Shown: positions 25,201-28,603 of the stretch, one piece after another | How the letters are laid out: every line of letters starts with the position of its first letter | Position numbering within the stretch: the first letter of the stretch is position 1 | Source of the DNA: Mxb001 sp046046455 | GTDB lineage: Bacteria; Actinomycetota; Actinomycetes; S36-B12 | Length of the DNA stretch: 35,205 nucleotides | Direction: 5' to 3' | NCBI GenBank assembly: GCA_046046455.1 | Contig: JBJOJS010000010.1 | Coordinates: 1-35,205 of the forward strand | Made by a program: the position numbers and the translations under genes | The notes under the pieces: model-generated | What the model saw: the letters and a program-made list of their open reading frames with translations, nothing else | What the model was told of the DNA's origin: nothing | Databases searched by the model: none

Positions 25201-27211
25201 CGCCGACGACGAGGTAGTCCACCGATGTCACGCCAGCAGGCACCGTCCAGTTGCAGGTGCCTGTCCCCGTGAAGCTCACGACCGTTGCTGAACCGTCCGT
25301 CGTCGTCGTCGGAACACACGCGTTCTGCACCTCGGCCAGCGAGAGGATGCCCGGACCGCAGGTCTTCTCGGGATTGCTATCGCACTCGCCATCGGCGAAG
25401 GGCCGGAGGTAGTCCTCCGCCCCAAGTCGGGTGCGAATCTCCCCTGGTGACAGACCCGGGTTGTCCGACAGCAGCAGCGCCACGGCCGCCGACACCTGCG
25501 CCGCCGCGATGGACGTGCCCTGCGCAGCGGCGTACCCGGGCCGGTCCGCCTTGGTGGTGCCGGTGTTGGAGGTCGAGGTCACCCCGCCGTCGGTGGTGAT
25601 GTCACCGCCGGGCGCGGAGATCGAAATCCCCTCGCCGTAGTTGGAGTACGGCGCGCGCTTGCCATCGCGGCCCGTCGCGCCGACGGTGATGACACGAGAG
25701 CAGTTGGCCGGGGTGTACTTCGCGACATCGTCGTTGGCATTGCCGGCCGATGCGACGACGACGGCCCCCCGATCCGTCGCGGCGCCAATCGCGTCCTGCA
25801 GTGCTACCGAGCACTCCGCCTTGGCGGCGAAGCTCATGTTGATGACCTGGGCGGGGTTGGGATTGTCGGGCGCACCGCCGACCTGGCCGCCGGACGCCCA
25901 GGTGATGCCGGCGATGATGTCGCTCAGCAGGCCGCCGCGCCACGACAGCGCGCGGATGGGCTCGATCTGGGCCTCCGGCGCGATGCCGGTGATGCCCTCG
26001 GCGTTGCCGGACTTGGCCGCGATGATGCCGGCCATGCGGGTGCCGTGCCAGGTCGAGTCGCGGATCGGAGCGACCTTGCGCCAGTCGCCCGGATCTGTGG
26101 GATCGGCGTCCCAGCCGACTGTGTCGTCGGCATCGAAGGCCACCGTGTCGTCGCCCGGCGTGCGCACCGCCGCCAGGGATGGCGGATCGGAGACGAAGTC
26201 GTAGCCGCGGACGAGCTGGCCCGCCAGGTCAGGGTGCTCGACAATGCCGGTGTCGATGACCGCGACCGTGACACCCGCACCGCTCTTGGTCGACTCGGCG
26301 GTCGCCGTGCCCGGGCCCGATCCGAAGCCGATGCCGAACTCACTCCACAGATTCCACTGGCTCGCGGCGTACTCGGGATCGTTGGGGGCGGGGGCGCCGT
26401 CGGTGGCGGTGAAGAGGAACTGGTCGGGCACGGCCCACGCGACGCCGGGATCCGACTCGAGCTGGGTGGCGATCCTCGTGGCCTCGTCGAGGCTCACGGC
26501 GTCGGAGAGGTCGACGAGGTGGGTGTCGGGGGCGAGCTCGCGATCGACCGAGAGGTCCACCGTCGGCACGAGATCCTCGCCGGGCACCGTCTCGGTGCCC
26601 GGTACAACCTCGGCGCTGTCGGTGAACTTCACGATGAGGCCCGCGACCTCACCCTCCATGCCATTGGTGGGGGTCGATGTCACGGTCGCCGAGGGCTCGC
26701 TGGAGCCGTCTGCCGCGATTGCGTAGACGGTGATGGACACCTCGATGCCGTTCTTGAGCCCGCTGATGATCGTCGCAGTCTGCTGCGGATCGACAGTGAC
26801 AACGCGACCTTCGGGATCCACGCGCACCGCGTACTGAGTGAGTTGCACATCCGCGACGTTGTCTGGTGCCGACCAGCGGACGCTCACCTCGCTGTCACCC
26901 GGAGTGACGACGACATTCGTCACGGGATCAGGGCAGATGACGGTGGAGGAGTCTTCGGTCGGCTCCGGTGTCGGCTCTTCCGATGGGGCAGGTGCCGGGG
27001 CCTCTGTGGGCGCGGGTGTCGGATCGTCCGAGGGGGAGGGAGCCGACTCCGACTCATCGGCGGCGGGCGCCACCGAGGGGGATTCGACCGCTAGGCAAGG
27101 GACCGGCACATCCGCGGGTGCCGCTTGGGCGGGGGCGATCTGCGGGGCTGCGGGCACGGCGAGCACGAGAGCGAGGACCAGCCCCGCCTTGCTGCGCCAC
27201 CCGCCGCTCAT
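7244..27211 (-). CDS. Giant secreted subtilase with glycine-rich and Ig-like repeats (6655 residues)
   Basis: One unbroken frame of 6655 codons. Residues 1-30 are a signal peptide (cleavage likely after AQA). A Pro/Glu/Ser linker (about 40-92) and an Fn3-like domain (95-182) follow, then a prodomain-like stretch (187-268). The S8 protease domain (about 280-630) has Asp320 in AVIDTG, His389 in HGTRMAGI, Asn491 in SAGN and Ser567 in GTSIAAAQ. Seven Gly-rich domains begin at residues 632, 907, 1182, 1543, 1821, 2205 and 2468. Ig-like repeats fill about 2730-4498. A hinge + three Fn3-like + cadherin-like block (4499-4981), Ig/Big-1-like repeats (4983-5840) and a second copy of the block (5841-6314) follow. 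A Thr/Pro/Ser hinge (6315-6391) and an unrecognised C-terminal domain (6392-6655) end the protein. There is no LPXTG. Start: the ATG at 27211 has AAGGGG upstream and a signal peptide follows. Surface fibre or adhesin function is inferred. A tandem-TetR gene is divergent from it. Confidence 0.95.
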   Translation of the reverse strand: MSGGWRSKAGLVLALVLAVPAAPQIAPAQAAPADVPVPCLAVESPSVAPAADESESAPSPSDDPTPAPTEAPAPAPSEEPTPEPTEDSSTVICPDPVTNVVVTPGDSEVSVRWSAPDNVADVQLTQYAVRVDPEGRVVTVDPQQTATIISGLKNGIEVSITVYAIAADGSSEPSATVTSTPTNGMEGEVAGLIVKFTDSAEVVPGTETVPGEDLVPTVDLSVDRELAPDTHLVDLSDAVSLDEATRIATQLESDPGVAWAVPDQFLFTATDGAPAPNDPEYAASQWNLWSEFGIGFGSGPGTATAESTKSGAGVTVAVIDTGIVEHPDLAGQLVRGYDFVSDPPSLAAVRTPGDDTVAFDADDTVGWDADPTDPGDWRKVAPIRDSTWHGTRMAGIIAAKSGNAEGITGIAPEAQIEPIRALSWRGGLLSDIIAGITWASGGQVGGAPDNPNPAQVINMSFAAKAECSVALQDAIGAATDRGAVVVASAGNANDDVAKYTPANCSRVITVGATGRDGKRAPYSNYGEGISISAPGGDITTDGGVTSTSNTGTTKADRPGYAAAQGTSIAAAQVSAAVALLLSDNPGLSPGEIRTRLGAEDYLRPFADGECDSNPEKTCGPGILSLAEVQNACVPTTTTDGSATVVSFTGTGTCNWTVPAGVTSVDYLVVGGGGGGGAWVGGGGGGGGVLTGTGAVTPGTTVPVVVGAGGTGSTYSTATSSRTTTGTNGGDSSFLSARALGGGRGGVYQNLGPTAGGSGGGSGDDGSASPGFPGQGNVGGVGRTSNPFAGGGGGGAGATGTAASGTGGSGVGAGGSGGNGVSSSITGSAVVYGGGGGGGAYFSSGTAGSGGTGGGGAGGKAGNGAAGTDGRGGGGGGGAGGDGGTPSATTGGNGGSGIVIIRYATSACTPTTTTSGDDTIVTFSNSSGCTGTWTVPAGITQAEYLVVAGGGGGGAVWNGSGGGGGAGGLLSNEGSPTAVTPGASMDVVVGAGGAGGVAGLFAGGTGGDSKFGVVVASGGGGGAGGIGDVTGWSSALTAAGNGGSGGGGANYNTAVAAGTGVSGQGHAGGTQPSTNARTYAAGGGGAGGPGLPTAVDVNGNATAVGKGGAPRYSPISGASTAYAAGGNPQNRGTGSQTGTAGTASTGNGGAGAASDSTTASTNGGKGGSGIVIIRYRSAPTATCSPSSSAIGSYTVLTFTSSCAWTVPNGITKLEYLVVGGGGGGGGTAAGGGSAGGGGAGGLLTNVGTPATVTPGASLPIIVGSGGAGGTSTTLAGGIGRYSSFLSALANGGGGGGGGNGQQVARGTSGGSGGGGTSFDTFLGAQGSGTTGQGNAGGPRDAATSGTTFASGGGGAGGTGSQATSSAAGTAGAGLSNAITGSTYAAGGAGRNRPGSGSTNGTAGTANTGNGGSGGAGNGAAATGGDGGAGVIVVRYQPAVSMVATSAPSGGTFGQAFATQPVLQLRDGSGNVVSTDDTTQVTVTVNNNGALMGTTTVTAIDGVATFSGLGLLSGTGTNYTLTFTSNSPNQVLTTTASVTMTTSACSPTTSTSGPYTVVRFTGAGNCSWTAPAGVSSVDYLVVGGGGGGGGGSQLFSSGGGGAGGLVNADDSFPVTAGQSYGVAVGAGGTAGTAAPSGDRFNATAGGAGGTSRFGSVTATGGPGGGVGTVNNQSQLSGAGGASGRTVNGAAAKTTSGGTQNFDGAGGGAGAGANGGNGSDLPGDGGIGGAGGFGFGSQITGSWAVYGGGGGGGGAVASGSGGGGAGGTGGGGSGAVGPSTPATAGTANTGGGGGGGGRTNGTASTAGGAGGSGVVVIRYVTNPCASATSTSALYTVVSFSNPGQCSWTTPAGITRVDALVVGGGGGGGGGSISGDNGASTSGGGGGGGRVTYAGARVVAPSTSYSVVVGRGGAGGDAATVGSYNGSAGTDGGQSSFDDTIALGGSGGGGGVATAGAGGASGQTVNGTATARTGGPASFDAAGGGAGAGANGSVGTDLGGLGGVGGAGGGGYASTITGSSVTYGGGGGGGGVWKGSGSAQSDGGGGLGGAGGGGNGTVLPATAAAAGANGLGGGGGGGGRTNDATPAVGADGGGGAVIVRYQNAVSLSVQTAPVAGLTGQLFTTQPVLRLLNSSGNLITDDSTTQVTVTSSGGTLSGTTTRTAVNGVVTFTNLALTGTAGSTFTLTFTTNSPLQVLTATSTVRVAQTACTPTITQDGLDKVVTFTAIGACDWTPPSSNLTVDYLVVGGGGAGGGGKNSNTGGGGGGGGGGVLSGSATLTGVQTVTVGAGGTSTAPTGPGGDTAAFGVTAKGGGGGGWEWSGTPASSGGSGGGGGGNSSAAASGTAGQGFAGGAGSGSGGGGGGASAAGSVGSSTAGGAGGAGFSSSITGTATLYGGGGGGGSRGNSGDAGGAGGSGGGGAGGAGQGGSGAAGTNGRGGGGGGAAGNSGGGAGTAGVGGSGVVIVRYYSPIVCSPVTTQAGIYKVVTFSTTGSCLWTPPSSNLSVDYLVVGGGGAGGGGKNSNTGGGGGGGGGGVLSGSATLTGVQTVTVGAGGTSTAPTGPGGDSAAFGVTAKGGGGGAWEFSGTPASSGGSGGGGGGNGGASAAGTAGQGFGGGAASKSSGSGGGGAGAAGSDGTSTAGGAGGAGFSSSITGTATLYGGGGGGGSSGSATSNTAGAAGSGGGGAGGGGQGGSGAAGTNGRGGGGGGAAGNLAGGAGTAGVGGSGIVIVRYYPVASLQVSTSPVGGPSGGPLATQPVIRVLDDSGALVADDSATQVTLSVSSGATLGCVGGGTSCLTRTASSGVVTFSNVTLTGTIGTAYTLTFTTTNAPTTQLSTTASVTPTVGAAARLSFVSQPSASTVAGVAFASQPTVSIDDSYGNRVTSSTAAVTLSGVPGLQGTVVVNAVNGLATFTGVNVTTTGTNLTLTAASGALTSATSSTFAITPAAASQLAFTTQPSTSTAAGVAFAQQPMVTVQDALGNTVTSSTASVTLSGVPGLSGTLTVNAVSGVATFTGVNVTTAGTNLTLTAASGALTSATSSTFAITPAATSQLAFTTQPSASTVAGVAFAQQPRVALQDAFGNTVTSSTAPVTLSGVPGLSGTLTVNAVSGVATFTGVNVTTAGTGLALTAASSGLTSATSSSFAITAGTASRLAFTTQPSSSSAAGVAFASQPTVSIDDSYGNRVTSSTASVTLSGVPGLQGTLVVSAVNGLATFSGVNVTTVGTGLSLTASSSALTSATSSTFAITAGAPSQLAFTTQPSTPTFAGVAFSTQPVVTVQDAFGNTVTSSTASVSLGISSGSLSGTTTVAAVAGVATFAGVSATAPGVGLTLSATSSGLTTATSSPITINASTPTKVVFTTQPSTSTAAGVAFAQQPVVAIQDANGNTITNSSAAVTLTISSGTLVGTTTVNAVNGVATFSGLNVTTPGTGLTLTAASTGLTSATSSPFTITAGAPSQLAFTTQPSVWSQAGAAFAAQPQVTIRDANGNTVTSSTASVTLSLGAGTGSLSCASGGTACLTVNAVNGVATFSGVGLGTAQTGAMLRASITGITALSNDVNAYGAASRLVFTTQPSASTAAGAAFAQQPVVTVQDSGGRTVLNSTLSVSLAGANVGTTTVIAVNGVATFTGVGSTIAGTGRTLVASATGVAAATSSAFAITADAAAKLAFSQQPSASTVAGVAFAQQPAVIVQDQYGNTVTGSVAPVTLAGGSGTGAVTGTATVNAVNGVATFAGLRVNTAGTGLTLVATSGSMTSATSSTFQITPAAASQLVLTGSATQVAGTTQTVTITARDAFGNTATSYTGTKFLTFSGPGTSPGGFVPAWNTNNFSAPLPVNFTSGVATGSLRLCLVGSNVLAATDGTVGTGTGGNRLTVSVTPAAGSKLVFSAQPSASTAAGVAFAAQPVVRVEDQFGNTATDDTSTVTMSIGSGTGTLSGTVTSQLNGGTAAFTGLNVTTAGTGKTLRATATGRTSATSSAFAITPGPAAQLAFTTQPSASTVAGTAFAQQPVVTVQDQYGNTVTSSTASVSLAASSGTLTGTPTATAVGGVATFSGVGMTLAGSGRTLTATSGSLTPATSSAFAITPGAASQLVFAQQPSASTVAGAAFAAQPRLEIRDAFNNVVTSGADSSRAVSLAVSTGTGTLVGTSTVTASAGVATFSGLSMRVAGTGKVMTASSTLTAGARTVASSAFDITPGPVAVLRVVTAPVPGASGALLATQPVISLDDTYGNRTTSTDTVTVSATPGTVGGTTSVAAVNGLVTFTDLTLAGLVGTDNTLTFTTGSGGSAISTSSGALRVTGPGPASKLVLATSATSPSPSGVAFTAQPVVRVTDAQGNVRTDDTSVVTAAITGPATFVGTSTATAIAGVARFAGLGINGADNTDYTISYTSGSLTPATQVVKAQTGPARALTLTTDVPDDTVNSTFSPAPVVQVRDSFGNPVTAAGTNITASLASGSASVTGAVVPTISGGSATFATTQVIGDAGSYQMVFSSPGLTPVTSRTFALAKEAQAITWTTPASVDFGSSQQQMSATAASGLPVAYSLGGGTTNSACSVSATGVVTVLAVGTCEVVAAQGGDSRWAAAASVTRSFAIVPVVPGRASVASVSSSDQAVTIAYTAPSFTGGIDDTAYTVVATPVTGGNPVTKSDCSAVTFTCTVSGLVNDDTYTLTVAAANAVGLGPASAPSAQVVPTNRALAPQGATAVPGNQSLTATWTQPNTAGKTFARYELFIKRDIESAYPGTPTTTITNINTLSYLFTGLNNGYSYDVKIVAIMTDNTSGFTEVRESAATVPTPPLNPAVTRGSAATAATFSWNAPASDGGAALDDTTPYVVTITSSTPGAASVTCGTIANRSCVATGLTNGATYSFTVKAQNRIGLSLASTPAVTYTVPSNNAKLSGLALSAGTPSPAFADDTLAYTASVGYLTTSITVTPTVADDSATVTVNGVPVTSGIASGAVTLSTGSNTVSVVVTAADGTTTRTYTVTVTRAAQPSKLLLGRAPVAGASEANLTTMPRIVVATSTDDTSADDSTTQVTVSASGGILSCDDTPSTACLTATASGGVATFSKLVFTGRVGTAYTLTFTAPGLAATTATVFPTAAGPARDLTFSQQPPANLNADESFATKVMVIDGQGNRVLADDTSIITLSSVSADDTLQGTLSRQAVDGIASFTGLHLRQASTGVQLRADANLVTVSSMGAMSVGAASNQATPASALSDAIDVSHAGPASIALTASASGSLAAGATRTLTARILDDWGNLVTDSTATVTFAQASGTGTVTGLRSVAAVGGIATIDVDGALAGSVSIIASTATPSLTSGPVAFTVVPGSVSAVAMSVSTADLSSGASRTATVTLQDGAGNTVTDDSTTVVTITQPNAGAGAGSLTLPAAGAVASGVRVVSVVGATSGPVTLAASIASPSRTSGTAAFTVVPGAVASIVLSDDTADLASDGTRTFTATLKDAQGNTVTGSTAPVTFSQVGGSGSVTFASLGTATPVAGVASMTVTGLLAGPVTLQASIAGPITSNSRTLSIVAGAAASISLAGSVADLTSDDTRTFTATLLDANGNTLTAATNAVSFSQLNAGAGTVTFAGGGTANAVAGVASMTVTGVLSGSVVLQATLGGSLNSNTQTFAVAASAPSAVSLTTQGSILASGSTKTLTARVVDARGNTVTTASNSVVFAKSAGTGTVTGLGSQAASSGVASITVTGDDAGPVSITATSASLTDSAPLALTVEPGSPSGLSIDVQPGNAVRGAPLGTQPVLQLVDASGNEVESAGVVVSASLATGSGTVDNATAITDDSGTATFTGLAITAPSGTVSMAFQASPPQAQMVVQIAARVGVRVASLAPVTSQPFTLVGTPQSISFPSPGNVDFGSPSIALSASATSGLAIGYSAGPGTTNGACTVDSSGVLTVLAVGTCQIRAAQPGNADYAAATDDSQTFTVNAVVPGTPVITSVSGSGGAATVSYTAPAFTGGATISDYILVATDDTGNVVTNSNCPVVGSPLACTVTGLTDGVPYTFTLKAKNSVGPGGSTVPSPPVTPSVSTLAATAVTAQPGDGSVTARWTPPTVPGSTTFSRYEIFIKPAGSGAYPQTPDQTLSTLSDDNWTFTGLSNGTSYDIKIVTYMSDSTFGVAEVSQFAATVPSAPLSPTVLPLSATSAQFSWAAPASDGGASLDATTPYVVTVSPTGTCTPSGTNRWCIATGLAPGSTYTFSVRASNRMGLSPAATATYSIPSSDASLSALALSAGTLNPAFASGTTSYTATVSNATSSLTVTPTVTVANATVTVNGVAVTSGSASGAIALQLGTNTINVVVTAPDGTTTRSYTVTVTRESASPSPSPTQPTTSPTASPTGSPTASPTGSPTGSPTGSPTGSPTTSPTPTPTPTPTPTPTPPAPRPEPLPTPLPPGGSVVFVDGVPDPNASVGPNPAGTGLVAAGTGWTMRVQGLDPKGNPIDLGPRGTLIVDAERDVRTTGTGFAPGTRAVVYLNPPVRPAMSRTWWRDVVSAAAKTKKLGTFAVAADGTFAGRAALPESVPVGDQVLQVVGVAPDGQTRAFTVGLTVRPWISVDRGPRVPAGCTRVAPRGSIDPPVPAPTRCLDRVSLRGDTGGLPAGTLLTPYLRYQSGKEFVRGTGVIKVKGDGTFTWSRKIKQGKALAVYIAWQDTRSDTVRWRKD
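8041..8272. repeat. Thr/Pro/Ser/Gly hinge repeat within the giant gene
   Basis: The encoded segment (residues about 6315-6391) begins SPSPTQPTTSPTASPTGSPT, continues with further GSPT units of 12 bases, and then runs into six-base Thr-Pro units and a Pro-rich end. It separates the repeat fibre from the C-terminal domain and resembles the flexible, often glycosylated linkers of secreted actinobacterial proteins. The short DNA periods make it prone to length change in multiples of three. Confidence 0.8.
8270..9690 (-). repeat. Second copy of the hinge-Fn3x3-cadherin-like block
   Basis: Residues 5841-6314 run in order: a VDFGSP...GTCQIRAAQPGNADY domain, three Fn3-like domains (marked by VTGLTDGVPYTFTLKAKN, FTGLSNGTSYDIKIV and ATGLAPGSTYTFSVRASN), and a cadherin-like beta-sandwich (LSALALSAGTLNPAFASGTT through TVTVTR). 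The same five domains in the same order occur at 12270-13716. The copies have diverged but align along their whole length. Confidence 0.8.
9691..12265 (-). repeat. Big-1/Ig-like repeats between the two Fn3 blocks
   Basis: Residues about 4983-5840 hold roughly eight Ig-like units. Four or five are Big-1-like, with a recurring core such as RTFTATLKDAQGNTVT and a following VTFSQ strand, period about 90 residues. The flanking units are nearer to the Ig repeats of the 13717-18685 array. Together they link the two duplicated Fn3 blocks. Confidence 0.7.
12270..13716 (-). repeat. First copy of the hinge-Fn3x3-cadherin-like block
   Basis: Residues 4499-4981 carry a VDFGSS...GTCEVVAAQGGDSRW domain, three Fn3-like domains and one cadherin-like domain (LSGLALSAGTPSPAFADDT through TVTVTR). 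The block corresponds domain by domain to 8270-9690, which shows a block duplication of about 1.4 kb inside the gene. Confidence 0.8.
13717..18685 (-). repeat. Array of about sixteen Ig-like repeats, period about 303 bp
   Basis: Residues about 2844-4498. Most units share a core that reads SQLAFTTQPS, then AGVAFAQQPVVTVQDAFGN, a TVTSSTASVTL strand, VNAVNGVATFTGV and a final TSATSSTFAIT. One unit (about 15.6-15.9 kb) is a different Ig type (TITARDAFGNTATSYTGT). The units nearest the glycine-rich region are the most alike; for example a 60-base stretch at about 18101 recurs at about 18404 with an offset of exactly 303 bp. Units toward 14 kb are more diverged. Confidence 0.85.
19020..20599 (-). 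repeat. Glycine-rich domains 6 and 7, a recent tandem duplication
   Basis: Residues 2205-2466 and 2468-2728 are nearly the same at protein level, including a shared core of VDYLVVGGGGAGGGGKNSNT, then LTGVQTVTVGAGGTSTAPTG and SSITGTATLYGGGGGGGS. Long blocks are identical or nearly so in DNA (compare 19600-19720 with 20380-20500). They differ by scattered substitutions and a few small in-frame indels. They are the youngest pair among the seven glycine-rich domains. Confidence 0.85.
20600..25318 (-). repeat. Glycine-rich domains 1-5 with two interspersed Ig-like domains
   Basis: Domains begin at Cys632, Cys907, Cys1182, Cys1543 and Cys1821. Each opens with Cys, about 20-25 residues, a second Cys and a WTVPAG(V/I)T segment. 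A YLVVGGGGGGG run and a long Gly/Ala/Ser/Thr region follow. Each closes with GGSGIVIIRY or a close variant. Ig-like domains sit after domain 3 (about 22590-22905) and after domain 5 (about 20605-20925). The plus strand shows this as long GCC/ACC trinucleotide runs. Confidence 0.85.
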
Positions 27212-27256
27212 CTGCCCCTTTGCCCGAGTCCGGGTGGCCTCCCCACCTGACCAGTC

Positions 27257-27285
27257 ACCCTAAATACCCGTCTCTGGTTTCTCAA
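27257..27285 (-). promoter_or_regulatory. Predicted promoter of the giant gene (TTGAGA - 17 bp - TAGGGT)
   Basis: On the minus strand TTGAGA (27285-27280) and TAGGGT (27262-27257) have a 17-bp spacer. This leaves a leader of about 40 bases with AAGGGG shortly before the ATG. This gene is therefore one of the few here predicted to have a leader and ribosome binding site. The -35 lies inside the inverted repeat at 27276-27295. Confidence 0.5.
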
Positions 27286-27309
27286 GTTAGAAACCCGTGT
27301 ACGGTTTCC
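27276..27309. promoter_or_regulatory. Candidate TetR operator: three GGTTTC half-sites
   Basis: GGTTTCT (27276-27282), six bases, then AGAAACC (27289-27295) form a perfect 7-6-7 inverted repeat. Seven bases further a third half-site, GGTTTCC (27303-27309), gives a second overlapping dyad (GAAACC - N7 - GGTTTC). The first dyad covers the -35 of the giant gene. Position and size fit a TetR-family operator for the divergent regulator, but binding is inferred. Confidence 0.6.
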
Positions 27310-27364
27310 CCCGACGCGCCCCGGCGCGCCGCTAGTGACGCCTGTGAGGAGGTGTCCCATTCGC

Positions 27365-27370
27365 TACCTT
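27365..27370 (+). promoter_or_regulatory. Predicted -10 element (TACCTT) of the tandem TetR gene
   Basis: TACCTT is followed by six bases and the GTG at 27377, the leaderless pattern seen at several other genes here. An AGGAGG at 27347-27352 lies upstream of it and would not be in the message. If a longer transcript exists, that site would instead point to ATT at 27359, an unlikely start codon. Confidence 0.45.
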
Positions 27371-27376
27371 GAGCCC

Positions 27377-28600
27377 GTGCTGCCGCTGCCAGCGCGCCAG
27401 GACTCCCCCCGGCAAGAGCGCGCAGTCCGTAACGACCGACGCATCGTCGAGTCGGCCATCGACGTACTCCATGAGTCGGGTTGGGGAGCACTGTCGCCGA
27501 CGCACGTCGCGCGACGTACTGGCCTGAATCCCTCGACCGTGTCGGCACGCTTCCCGAGCCGTGCTGCCCTCGCCGCCGGCGCGTGGCGCGAGCAAGTCGC
27601 CGAGATGTGGCTCGGCCGGGTGTCCGCGCTCGTCGAGGCTGGCGATACGCCAGGAGTGACCGGCGAAGAGCTCGTCACGGCGTTCGAGCCGTTCATGTCC
27701 CCGTTACCCGAAATGCGCGCCGCGTGCGAGCTCATTCTCGTGAGCAGCTACGAGTCATCCCTGCAGCGCGCGATCGCCGACACGGTCGGCGCGCAACTCA
27801 CGGAGTGGGTGACACCGCAGCGCGGTCAGGTGACGCGCGCCGAGGCAGCCCGACACGCCTTCCTCATCGCCACGTCCCTGGGCTTCGTCCTCGAAGCAGG
27901 CCGGCTCGGAGACTTTGACGCCGACTTCACCCGGCCGATGGATGCCCTCGCCCACGCGCTCACCCACCCGACCTCCCCCGCGCGCCTCCCCGGGGCTCGG
28001 GCGGACTTCCTCGACGAGCCCATGGACTTCGCCACCGGGGACCCCGCCTGGGACGCCATCCTTACCGCCACCCTCGACTGCGTCGGCGAGCTCGGCTACG
28101 AGGCGGCCACCATCGACACCATCGACGCCGCAGCCGGCTACTCCCGCACCGTGATCTTCACCCGCTACCGAACCAAGCAGGACCTCTTCATCGACGCGAC
28201 CGACCGGGTGCTCGCCAAGAACGTCGCTCTCACCGTCGCCTACCAGCAAGCGATCGAGGCCACCAGCGCCGACGGCATCCCCGACTCCTGCTACCTCCGC
28301 GAGATCATGCGACCCGAGCGCACCCGCATACGCACCATCGGCCTCGAGCAGATCCGCCTGGCCGCGCACATCGAAGCGCTGCAGCAGCCCATCCGCGAAG
28401 CCCTCGGCCAGTACGAAGAGGTATTCCGGGCCGAGGCTCCGGATCAGTCCGCGCGTCAGATCCGTGGGCGGCTCATCTCCGACGTCGCCCTCTCCACCGG
28501 AGCGCTCGCCCTCGCCCAGCTCCGCTCCGACGTCTGGCAACTGCCCTTCGACACGATCCTCGTGCCCCTGCGCCGCGGCGCTGGACACCACGAGAGCTGA
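27377..28600 (+). CDS. Tandem TetR-type transcriptional regulator (two TetR units)
   Basis: This 407-residue protein contains two TetR-like DNA-binding regions in one chain. The first is at about 20-66 (RIVESAIDVLHESGWGALSP, then VARRTGLNPSTVSARFPSRA). The second is at about 224-272 (AWDAILTATLDCVGELGYEA, then IDAAAGYSRTVIFTRYRTKQ). Each is followed by 100-150 mostly helical residues that would be a ligand/dimerisation domain. Usual TetR proteins have about 200 residues and one such region, so this looks like a fused or duplicated pair. The frame also has a GTG at 27335, but the GTG at 27377 has the -10-N6 spacing. It is divergent from the giant gene and likely controls it and itself through the GGTTTC half-sites. 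The ligand is unknown. Confidence 0.88.
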   Translation: MLPLPARQDSPRQERAVRNDRRIVESAIDVLHESGWGALSPTHVARRTGLNPSTVSARFPSRAALAAGAWREQVAEMWLGRVSALVEAGDTPGVTGEELVTAFEPFMSPLPEMRAACELILVSSYESSLQRAIADTVGAQLTEWVTPQRGQVTRAEAARHAFLIATSLGFVLEAGRLGDFDADFTRPMDALAHALTHPTSPARLPGARADFLDEPMDFATGDPAWDAILTATLDCVGELGYEAATIDTIDAAAGYSRTVIFTRYRTKQDLFIDATDRVLAKNVALTVAYQQAIEATSADGIPDSCYLREIMRPERTRIRTIGLEQIRLAAHIEALQQPIREALGQYEEVFRAEAPDQSARQIRGRLISDVALSTGALALAQLRSDVWQLPFDTILVPLRRGAGHHES

Positions 28601-28603
28601 CGT

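Noticed and set aside
7419..25217. Many plus-strand open frames of 60-680 codons opposite the giant gene (for example 9597-11627, 14553-15827, 16551-17684)
   Set aside because: They mirror the strongly biased Val/Thr/Ser/Gly codons of the minus-strand gene and translate to Pro/Arg/Ala/Val-rich low-complexity chains without family motifs. The minus-strand frame has the signal peptide, domains and catalytic residues.
19020..25318. Poly-glycine region as a PE_PGRS-type protein
   Set aside because: There is no PE domain at the N-terminus, and the glycine runs are framed by Cys/WTVP heads and IVIIRY tails, which differ from mycobacterial PGRS repeats.
27323..27330. GGCGCGCC palindrome before the TetR gene as an operator
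   Set aside because: An eight-base GC-only palindrome is expected often at this base composition, and it has no second copy in the region.
28601..28603. Terminator between the convergent TetR and uracil-DNA glycosylase genes
   Set aside because: Only three bases separate the stop codons and no hairpin with a T run is visible there. Termination must lie within the genes or depend on Rho.
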